DNA of 23,461 nucleotides from contig JAHENP010000156.1 in the NCBI GenBank assembly GCA_018609965.1, positions 1-23,461 on the forward strand, written 5' to 3'. The DNA comes from Haloferacaceae archaeon (GTDB lineage Archaea; Halobacteriota; Halobacteria; Halobacteriales; Haloferacaceae). Every line of letters starts with the position of its first letter. The stretch's first letter is position 1. The position numbers were made by a program, and so were the translations under genes. The notes below the pieces were generated by a model that was not told the DNA's origin, ran no database searches, and saw only the letters and a list, made by a program, of their open reading frames with translations. Positions 15,580 to 22,152 of the stretch are shown here, in pieces.

Positions 15580-15901
15580 GGCGGTGGCGTAGACTGTCGT
15601 ATCTGTGTCTCTCTGGGCGTGTCCACTACGTTGTTCGTCTCTGCTAGGCAGCAAGCAAGGTGATCAGAGTGCAAACCAATGTGCACCATTTATATAATTG
15701 ACCCCGTGAAACAGGCAGTGTGCGTACCGCCAGTTCGTGTCGACGACACCAGACCGGATTCGACCGTCGATTCCGACGGAGGGCAGTTCCGGACCGTCTG
15801 GCCGACGACGCTCACTTATCTGGTGAACCCTAGCATCTCGAACTTTGCTTGTACTATCTACGTCGGCTGCTACCGAACAACGTGGATACCCCGTCAGGTA
15901 G
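15580..15901 (+). other. 322-nt AT-richer intergenic region with an isolated strong TATA element
   Basis: No convincing gene is seen between the STT3-like stop and the flippase start. TTTATATAATT (15688-15698) is the clearest TATA box in the window, yet no good coding start lies about 26 nt downstream; a short GTG frame at 15718 runs into the flippase gene but has no recognisable protein character. The element may therefore drive the flippase operon through a leader of about 180 nt, or a small RNA. GTACTATCTA (15851-15860) is a second candidate promoter nearer the flippase. Confidence 0.45.
15688..15698 (+). promoter_or_regulatory. isolated TATA-box-like element
   Basis: TTTATATAATT is a near-ideal archaeal TATA sequence in an otherwise gene-free stretch. 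Transcription would start near 15720, about 180 nt before the flippase ATG. Confidence 0.5.
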
Positions 15902-17374
15902 ATGGAAAGAGAACGTCGAATCACACGGAACGCCCTCGTCACCTTCTTATCTAGCGTCGGTAACAGGGGAGTCAGTCTCGTCGGATCGATACTCTTCGCA
16001 CGTTTCGCCGGTGAGTCGGCTCTGGGGTCGTTCTTCGCATTCATGTCTGCCTACCGCCTCCTCAGCATCACGACATCACTGGGGATCGGTCAGGCACTGA
16101 TCAAACGACTCTCTGAGACGCCGGTCGGTTCCGAACAACGTCGTGATCGAGAGATACTCGGAGCCGCACTGTTGATCCTGTCTACGATCACCGTCGGTGT
16201 CGTGGGCCTGTTGTTCCTCGTTGGTCCGCAGTTCGACGCATACATCGGTGTCGAAGGGGCCGTCGTCGCAATGGCTCTCTTTTTGTCGATAATGGTCGTC
16301 TACAGTACCTACAGGCAGACGATTGCCGGGTCTCACCGGGTCGGTCTCGCGTCACTCACGGACACCGTTCGCAACACGGCGGTCGTGGTCGCACAACTCG
16401 GCCTGATACTCCTCGGGTTCGACGCTGCCGGGCTTGTCGGCGGTGTCGTCGCCGGCTCTGCGTTCGCCGCGGTCGCAGCGTTCCTGTTGAGTCCGACGAA
16501 TATCCCTGCCAGACCCGGTCGTGAACAGATACGGTCTCTCGTTCAGTTCGGGAAGTTCTCGTATCTCGACTCGTTCTTCGGCACTCGGGACCGGTGGTAC
16601 GACATACTCGTCCTCAAGTGGTTCGTCGCCGATGGTCCGGTCGGTGTGTACGGCGTGTTGAATGGACTGTCTCAGTTCGGATTCACCCTCTCTTCGTCTA
16701 TCGGGAAGACACTGTACCCGGAAGTCAGTAATATCGACGAACAGAGCAACCTCGATCCGGCAACTCTCTCCCCCGTATTCAGATACACGACCATCATCTC
16801 GGTCCCGTTGTTGTTCGGTGCAGTGACGGTCGGCGACCTCATCTTACAGACGGTCTACGCGTTCGAGTACGGCACTACGACACTCGTCTTGTTGTCCGTG
16901 GGTTCCATCGCGTTCAGCCTGTACGAGCCGATCCACCAGATACTCTACGGATTGGACGACCCGGAGAGGGCGTTCAAGATCAGCTCCACGACGACCGGTC
17001 TGAACGTCGCTCTGTTACTTCTCTTGGTACCGCCGTACGGGATACTTGGAGCCGCCGTCGCGACGGCCACTGCGATGACGGCCTCGTTTCTGTTCGGCGT
17101 CCGTGTACTGAAGCAGACTCTTCCGTCGGTGGAGATCTTCCAGTGGCACCACTGGTCCCGACAACTGGCGAGTAGTCTGGTGATGTCTGTCGTCGTCTTG
17201 TTCGGTCGAGAGGAACTCACGTCCGGACAGAGTCTCCCGGTGACACTGGGCCTCGTACTGCTTGGCGCGATAGTGTACGGTCTTACGCTGGTGGCCATCG
17301 ACGAGACCCTCCGGACGTGGATTCGGTCGACGTTGGACGATATCGGAGACCGAAATGCCAAAGAGCGTGGTTGA
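15902..17374 (+). CDS. oligosaccharide flippase (Wzx/AglR-like, MATE/MOP superfamily)
   Basis: A 490-residue polytopic protein with about 12-14 membrane segments. The N-terminus RNALVTFLSSVGNRGVSLVG leading to LFARFAGESALGSFFAF is the typical start of Wzx/RfbX-like polysaccharide flippases, and GVYGVLNGLSQFGFTLSSSI and GLDDPERAF with polar residues within helices fit the family. It should move a lipid-linked oligosaccharide across the membrane, in this window probably the glycan handled by the STT3-like protein. The phosphodiesterase-like gene follows after 15 nt, so it is the first gene of a four-gene run. The ATG at 15902 gives the expected start; no strong ribosome site is visible. The sequence here is less GC-rich than the left half of the window. 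Confidence 0.9.
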   Translation: MERERRITRNALVTFLSSVGNRGVSLVGSILFARFAGESALGSFFAFMSAYRLLSITTSLGIGQALIKRLSETPVGSEQRRDREILGAALLILSTITVGVVGLLFLVGPQFDAYIGVEGAVVAMALFLSIMVVYSTYRQTIAGSHRVGLASLTDTVRNTAVVVAQLGLILLGFDAAGLVGGVVAGSAFAAVAAFLLSPTNIPARPGREQIRSLVQFGKFSYLDSFFGTRDRWYDILVLKWFVADGPVGVYGVLNGLSQFGFTLSSSIGKTLYPEVSNIDEQSNLDPATLSPVFRYTTIISVPLLFGAVTVGDLILQTVYAFEYGTTTLVLLSVGSIAFSLYEPIHQILYGLDDPERAFKISSTTTGLNVALLLLLVPPYGILGAAVATATAMTASFLFGVRVLKQTLPSVEIFQWHHWSRQLASSLVMSVVVLFGREELTSGQSLPVTLGLVLLGAIVYGLTLVAIDETLRTWIRSTLDDIGDRNAKERG

Positions 17375-17389
17375 TTACGGTCTTGGTAC

Positions 17390-18934
17390 ATGGTACAGAC
17401 AGTTATCATCGGGTTCGACGGTGCGACCTTCGATGTCGTCGACGACATCGAGGCGAGGATGCCGAACCTCTCCTCTCTGATGGCGGACGGTTACCACGCC
17501 GATCTATCGAGTACCGATCCACCGTTCACGTCTGTCGCGTGGCCGGCGTTTGTGACCGGTCAGAACCCAGGCCGGTTCGGACTGTTCGACTTTATCGGTC
17601 ACGATCCCGGGACCTCAGATTTCTATCTCAACGACACGAGGAAGAAAGACTTCGAATACTTCTGGGACTACATCCGAGAGGGCATCGGGTTGGCGTCGAT
17701 TCCGATGGTGCCGTACAACGACAACTGCTCGTTCTTCGTTCAAGGAAGTCTCGCCCGTGTCAACGAGGATCTCATAACGCAGCCACCAGATTTGGCGGAC
17801 AGGCTCCCGGAGTACTACGACCACCAGTTCGACTGGGAAGACGACAAAGACGAGATCGTCGAATCGGAACTCAGGCGGATAGGTGCACGCGAGGAACTGT
17901 TCTGTGAACTCGTATCGACGTACGACATCCCGCTGTACTTCCTGATGTTTCAAGCGGTCGATCACCTCCAGCACCACTTCTGGGCGTTCATGGACGAGGA
18001 ACACGAGGCGCACCGTCCGTCCGACTACGCCGACGCGATTCCACGACTGTACGAGCGTGTAGACGAAGCCATCGGACGAATACTCGACTGCTTCGACGAG
18101 CCAGTGAACGTCGTGGTAGCGAGTGACCACGGGTTCACGGGCGTCGATGTCGAAGTCGACTTGGACAACTTTCTCGCCGCGAACGGGTACACGGCCTCGG
18201 ACACGAGTATCGAGTCAGTGAGTACTTCTCTGGGGATGAAACTGAAGAAGTTGGCCGACGGCTCCGTGTTGGAGTATCTCGTCCCAGGTTGGCTCAAACG
18301 CCGCGTATCTAGTCAGCTTCCCGACGAGAGTGATATGGCAGATCAGTTAGACTGGGAACAGACCGAGGTGTACCGTTTCGGTGCGTCTCCCGGCATGTAC
18401 ATCAACCTCGAGGGGCGACAGCAGAACGGGATCGTCCCCGAGTCGGAATTCTCGAAACTGAAGAACAGATTGGCCGACGACCTCCGTGCTCTCCGTGGTC
18501 CCGACGGAGAGGAACTGATAGAGTTTGTCGCCGACAAGGACGACGTGTACGAGGGCTACTACGTCGACCACGCTCCGGACTTGGTCGTTCGTGGAGCAGG
18601 AGGAGTCAGACTGTGGGCCGGTCTCGACAAGGGTCAGACAGTCGCTCGTTCCGAGCGCGCGATGCCGAACTCCGGGATGCACGCACAGGACGGTATTCTC
18701 GTCGCTAGCGGTCCCGATTTCCGAGATGTCGAGGCTCGTGGGACGGCGGACATCATCGACGTCGCACCGACACTCTTGAACGCTCTCGGTTACGGGGCAC
18801 CAGAACAGATGGACGGCGAAGCGATCACCGGAGCACTCGACAATCCGTCGTCGACGGTGTCGAAACCTGTGCGGTCGGAACGCACCCGTATCAAGAATCG
18901 AGTGCTCTCGCTGCGACAGCTTCAGGAGGTGTAG
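17390..18934 (+). CDS. type I phosphodiesterase / alkaline-phosphatase-fold enzyme
   Basis: A 514-residue protein of the alkaline phosphatase superfamily, phosphodiesterase/nucleotide pyrophosphatase branch. GFDGATFD (8-15) gives the first metal Asp, and DPPFTSVAWPAFVTGQNPG contains the likely nucleophile Thr47 (Ser48 next to it). Later come QAVDHLQHHFW, VVASDHGFTG (metal Asp-His) and GMHAQDGILVASGP. The fold hydrolyses or transfers phosphate esters. In glycan loci such proteins are often annotated only as alkaline phosphatase family; here it could cut a lipid-phosphate carrier or attach a phospho group to the glycan (inference). No signal peptide or membrane helix is seen, so it looks cytoplasmic. 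It lies 15 nt after the flippase and 2 nt before the FemAB-like gene. Confidence 0.88.
   Translation: MVQTVIIGFDGATFDVVDDIEARMPNLSSLMADGYHADLSSTDPPFTSVAWPAFVTGQNPGRFGLFDFIGHDPGTSDFYLNDTRKKDFEYFWDYIREGIGLASIPMVPYNDNCSFFVQGSLARVNEDLITQPPDLADRLPEYYDHQFDWEDDKDEIVESELRRIGAREELFCELVSTYDIPLYFLMFQAVDHLQHHFWAFMDEEHEAHRPSDYADAIPRLYERVDEAIGRILDCFDEPVNVVVASDHGFTGVDVEVDLDNFLAANGYTASDTSIESVSTSLGMKLKKLADGSVLEYLVPGWLKRRVSSQLPDESDMADQLDWEQTEVYRFGASPGMYINLEGRQQNGIVPESEFSKLKNRLADDLRALRGPDGEELIEFVADKDDVYEGYYVDHAPDLVVRGAGGVRLWAGLDKGQTVARSERAMPNSGMHAQDGILVASGPDFRDVEARGTADIIDVAPTLLNALGYGAPEQMDGEAITGALDNPSSTVSKPVRSERTRIKNRVLSLRQLQEV
18925..18931 (+). promoter_or_regulatory. Shine-Dalgarno sequence for the FemAB-like gene
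   Basis: GGAGGTG lies 5 nt before the GTG at 18937 and overlaps the end of the preceding reading frame. A strong internal ribosome site in a tight operon decides the start and suggests translation by re-initiation. Confidence 0.7.
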
Positions 18935-18936
18935 CC

Positions 18937-19944
18937 GTGGCATTCGACACACAGGTTCTCCGCAGTATCTCTGACACCAACGCGAACCGGTGGAACAACT
19001 TCGTGAGACAGTCCGACCGCGGAACGATCTACCACACGGTAGACTGGCTCGAAAGCATCGAGACGGCAGCGGACGCCGACCCGAGACACGTCCTCGTCGA
19101 ACAGAACGGCGGGATCGTCGGTGTCTGCCCGAGTTTCCGGACGGAAATGGATCGTGGCCCACTCCACCGCCTGCTGTCGACTCCACACGGGTTGGGTGGA
19201 CCACTGATGTCGAACGACCGGGAGGCTGTTCTCGACGGCATCCTCAACCGTCTCGACAGTTGCGGTACGGCAGGGACGGCCGTGAGTACGTTCCTGATGG
19301 AAGGGGCGAGCGCGCTTTCGTACCGTGCACAGCTCGCGGAGTGCGGCTATCGGGCGGAGTTGTCCGGCAAGTACGTCGTCGAACTCGACAGTTGGGAGGC
19401 TGTTCGGGAGAGACTCTCGAAAGATCGGCGCTACGAACTCCGGAAGGCAACTGACCAGTCTTTCGCCGTCGAAAAGCTACCCGCGGAGCGAACAGTACTG
19501 TCTACGGTCTGTGATCACTACAGAGAGACTGTCGACGAGGGTGGCATCTCACCGGAGTTCCTCCAGACAGTCGCCGAACGAGCCCCCGATTCCTTCCTGA
19601 TCACGACAGCCGTCGTCGACGGGGAGCGGCGTGGCTACCACGTCTACGTGACCGACGACGTGTCCGGTCGTCTGAGACATCTTATCGCTGCTGTCGCTGC
19701 CGAGGACTACGAACACTACCCGTCACAACTCCTTCACCGGCACGGAATGCGTCACGCCATCGACGAGGGCTACGACTACTACGACATGGGTGGAACGGTC
19801 GTCGATCACCGTGACAGCGTCTCGTCCTACAAACGACAGTACGGGGGACGAATCGAGCCAGTGATGACTTTCGAATCTGGCATTTCACCTACCTCGTTGG
19901 TCTACCGCTTTGGGAGATTGTTGCTCGAAGCGAATAGGGAGTAA
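18937..19944 (+). CDS. FemAB / BioF2-like GNAT acyl- or aminoacyltransferase
   Basis: A 335-residue protein with the two-lobe GNAT layout of FemAB/peptidoglycan interpeptide-bridge-type or BioF2-like enzymes. RGTIYHTVDWLESIE near residues 28-42 is the usual N-terminal block, SKDRRYELRKA near 160-170 is the central one, and YDYYDMGGTVVDH with SSYKRQYGG near the C-terminus is the characteristic GNAT-fold ending. These enzymes transfer an acyl or aminoacyl group onto an amino acceptor; in this context an amino sugar of the surface glycan is plausible, but the acceptor cannot be told. The GTG start follows a GGAGGTG ribosome site and comes 2 nt after the previous stop. A methyltransferase starts 7 nt downstream. 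Confidence 0.85.
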   Translation: MAFDTQVLRSISDTNANRWNNFVRQSDRGTIYHTVDWLESIETAADADPRHVLVEQNGGIVGVCPSFRTEMDRGPLHRLLSTPHGLGGPLMSNDREAVLDGILNRLDSCGTAGTAVSTFLMEGASALSYRAQLAECGYRAELSGKYVVELDSWEAVRERLSKDRRYELRKATDQSFAVEKLPAERTVLSTVCDHYRETVDEGGISPEFLQTVAERAPDSFLITTAVVDGERRGYHVYVTDDVSGRLRHLIAAVAAEDYEHYPSQLLHRHGMRHAIDEGYDYYDMGGTVVDHRDSVSSYKRQYGGRIEPVMTFESGISPTSLVYRFGRLLLEANRE

Positions 19945-19951
19945 TTAGTAG

Positions 19952-20686
19952 GTGCCCGCTCACAGCACCACCGTGACCGAGGACATCGAACGCCAGAACC
20001 GCGCATTCTTCGACTCTGACGAGATCATCTCTCGTTACAAGAATGACAAACAACATATAAAACGTGGCGAGAGACGTATCCTGAGCCGTGTCGTCTCGGC
20101 CGACGATCGAGTGCTCGAACTGGGGTGTGGGGAAGGAAGAGTCACCGAGTATCTCCAGCAGCTCTGTGGGTCTCTCACTGCCGTCGACGTGGCTCCCGGG
20201 ATGGTCTCTGCTGCGGCAGAGCGGTCGTTGGAGGCGGAGTTCGGGGTCGCAGACGCCTCGACACTTCCCTTCGAGGACGACACCTTCGATTGTGTCATCT
20301 TCCCGTTCAACGGAATCGACAACGTCTCACCCATCGAGAGACGCCAGCAGACGCTCAGGGAAGTCCGCCGTGTACTCAGACCTGGCGGCCACTTCGTCTA
20401 CACCACCCACAACAAGTTCTGGTTGCCGATCAACCCGCTGAAGTGGTGGTCGTACCTGACGACGCACCTCCTGAACGGAAACGTCTCTCGGCAGTACAGA
20501 GAGACATCCCTCACCGAGGGGAGCGAAGAGTTCACTTTCTACCAGTTCTACGCCGACCCGCGACGCGAACAGCAGCGTCTTCGTGACGCCGGGTTCGACG
20601 TACTGGCTGTCGAAGACGAATCTGACTCTCGCCTCCTGAAGTATATCGAGCCGTGGCTGTACTACGTCTGCCGGTCGCCAGCCTAA
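19952..20686 (+). CDS. class I SAM-dependent methyltransferase
   Basis: A 244-residue methyltransferase. Motif I, VLELGCGEGRV (54-64), binds S-adenosylmethionine. ADASTLPFEDDTFDCVIFPF (about 100-119) holds motifs II/III, and EVRRVLRPGGHFVYTTHNK is the post-motif region typical of the UbiE/Methyltransf_11 group. The substrate is unknown; O-methylation of a glycan sugar is a reasonable guess from its neighbours. It lacks membrane segments. The start is uncertain between the GTG at 19952 (7 nt after the previous stop) and a GTG at 19973; I use the first. It is the last gene of the run and its stop overlaps by 4 nt the convergent beta-propeller gene. Confidence 0.88.
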   Translation: MPAHSTTVTEDIERQNRAFFDSDEIISRYKNDKQHIKRGERRILSRVVSADDRVLELGCGEGRVTEYLQQLCGSLTAVDVAPGMVSAAAERSLEAEFGVADASTLPFEDDTFDCVIFPFNGIDNVSPIERRQQTLREVRRVLRPGGHFVYTTHNKFWLPINPLKWWSYLTTHLLNGNVSRQYRETSLTEGSEEFTFYQFYADPRREQQRLRDAGFDVLAVEDESDSRLLKYIEPWLYYVCRSPA

Positions 20687-21585
20687 GTCGGACGGAACAC
20701 GCCGATACGCCAGTTCCCGTCTGGGCCCTTCCCGTCCGCGACGACGAGACCGTCCGACTCCGACAACGAGGTGTCGAGATGGTGCATCGCCTTCTGTGTC
20801 CACTCGCCGTCTTGACCAGCAGCGACGACCCTCGATGCCGCCGTCTCCGTGTGCGTGTACCCCGACTGTGAGAGCTCCGTCACACGATACGACTGGACGG
20901 CGACCGGCCCGTCGCGCTGCCACTCTTGGAAGAACGTGAACAGTTCGTCGTCGGTCGTCACTGCCGGCCCCGCCGGGCGTTGGGCACGCCGGTCTTTCAA
21001 CACTGGATTGCCGTCGACTGGGTTCCAGTCGCCGGTGAGTTCCCGTGCGTAGTACACTCGCAGCGAGTAGCTAGGCGGCCGGCGACAGAGCCGGTCGACG
21101 GCGTCCCGAGAGAACCAATCGAAGCTCGTGTCGGCACAGAGGAGCCAGAAGTACTCACCGCGACTGACGAGCAGTGGGTCGACCAGCGGCCGACCCGAGA
21201 GTAGCGTCTCGGATCGTTCCCAGACGGTCGGGAAGTCCACAGCCTCGTACAGACGGACAGCCTCTGTGCCCGGTGAGAGCGACGGAATCATGAACCACGA
21301 GCCGTCGTTCCGGAACACTTGTGGAAACGACAGTTGGGTATCGGCTTCGAGGACGACACCGCCGTACGTCCAGTCGATCCCGTCGGAACTCTCTGCGTAC
21401 GCCAAGACGTTCGGTGAGGCACCGGCCTCGAAGAACATGTAGTAGCGACCGTCGACACGAAACACGAACGGATCGGCGACGAAACTACAGTTCTCGACAT
21501 CGGTGACATCTGCTGCGGTCAAGACAGGATTATCGGCGGCAGGGTGTCGTTCTACTCCAGAGAGAATCTTCGTACTGTCGGCCAT
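20683..21585 (-). CDS. five-bladed beta-propeller protein (GH43/GINT1_N-like)
   Basis: A 300-residue protein made of repeated strand units typical of the GH43-like five-bladed propeller, and most like the domain at the N-terminus of glucosamine inositolphosphorylceramide transferase (GINT1_N). Propeller landmarks are VADPFVFRVDGRYYMFFEAG (36-55), SFPQVFRNDGSWFMIPSLSP (86-105), GRPLVDPLLVSRGEYFWLL (131-149) and RPAGPAVTTDDELFTFFQEW (about 203-222). It has no signal peptide, so it probably acts in the cytoplasm on a nucleotide-linked or lipid-linked sugar (inference). Position at the edge of the glycan operon supports a role there. The ATG at 21585 is favoured by an AATTATGC element about 28 nt upstream; an in-frame ATG at 21612 is the alternative. 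Confidence 0.82.
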   Translation of the reverse strand: MADSTKILSGVERHPAADNPVLTAADVTDVENCSFVADPFVFRVDGRYYMFFEAGASPNVLAYAESSDGIDWTYGGVVLEADTQLSFPQVFRNDGSWFMIPSLSPGTEAVRLYEAVDFPTVWERSETLLSGRPLVDPLLVSRGEYFWLLCADTSFDWFSRDAVDRLCRRPPSYSLRVYYARELTGDWNPVDGNPVLKDRRAQRPAGPAVTTDDELFTFFQEWQRDGPVAVQSYRVTELSQSGYTHTETAASRVVAAGQDGEWTQKAMHHLDTSLSESDGLVVADGKGPDGNWRIGVFRPT

Positions 21586-21646
21586 CGTGAAGAGATATCT
21601 GGGTTCCAGCATAATTGCTGTGCTTCCCGATTCGCGTCCACAACAC

Positions 21647-21654
21647 CTATTAGC
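21647..21654 (+). promoter_or_regulatory. TATA-like promoter of the 69-aa gene
   Basis: CTATTAGC is centred about 28 nt before the ATG at 21679, as expected for a leaderless transcript. It lies in the 93-nt divergent gap shared with the propeller gene. Confidence 0.45.
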
Positions 21655-21678
21655 ATCTATCGATACGATCCGAGTAGA

Positions 21679-21888
21679 ATGAAAATCGAAGTCCCAGACG
21701 AACTCCACGGGCGGATCTCGGAACGTGTCGAGGAGACAGAGTTCGATTCTGTCGAGTCGTACGTCACGTTCGTACTCGAAGAGGTCGTCAAACGACGGCC
21801 CGAACTCGAGGACAGTGAGGCGGGGCGAGACGAGGAACGTGAAGAAAAAGTCAGGGACAATCTGCGGTCGCTGGGGTACGTCGAGTAG
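21679..21888 (+). CDS. small ribbon-helix-helix-like protein with GYVE tail
   Basis: A 69-residue, highly charged protein. MKIEVPDELHGRISERVEET has the short strand followed by a helix, and SVESYVTFVLEEVVK the second helix, of a CopG/ribbon-helix-helix-like unit, which often binds DNA. Residues 45-60 are Glu/Arg-rich and the end, VRDNLRSLGYVE, resembles the LRxLGY tail seen at the C-terminus of many sulfatase and alkaline-phosphatase-superfamily proteins. An alkaline-phosphatase-fold gene lies in the same island. I recall similar small haloarchaeal proteins but no known function. It could be a regulator of the island or a partner of the phosphatase (inference). The ATG is supported by the TATA element about 28 nt upstream. 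Confidence 0.72.
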   Translation: MKIEVPDELHGRISERVEETEFDSVESYVTFVLEEVVKRRPELEDSEAGRDEEREEKVRDNLRSLGYVE

Positions 21889-22152
21889 GGTTCTCGAAGG
21901 GCTGGTACACGTGTCCCGAGTGGTACCGCCGGTCTGAAGACCGACAACAGACTCGTACTGACCGGAGACGTTTCCAGAGACTGTACGTGTTCGTCTGTGG
22001 GACCACCGACTGGCTGTCGAGGAAACAGACAGGATCGGAATACTTGTATCGAGGTTGATATCTTCCAGGTGTGAGAAGAGAGTCATTACCAGTAGGAAAC
22101 GCTGAGAGAAATTCGAAGAAATAAAGACGGCGCAAACGGAACAGGTGTAAGG
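21889..22152. other. 264-nt intergenic region with a hairpin and a promoter
   Basis: No gene is seen. CGGTC-TGAA-GACCG (21930-21943) can form a 5-bp hairpin with a 4-nt loop just after the 69-aa gene and may be a terminator, although no T-tract follows. At the right end, GAAATAAAGAC (22118-22128) is a TATA-like element about 30 nt before the ATG at 22153. Confidence 0.45.

Noticed and set aside
15679..15954. Short plus-strand gene before the flippase
   Set aside because: Its protein shows no recognisable character, and it overlaps the flippase start by about 50 nt; I describe the TATA element instead.
15664..16044. Minus-strand gene over the flippase start
   Set aside because: It overlaps a recognisable flippase N-terminus on the other strand and lacks family features.
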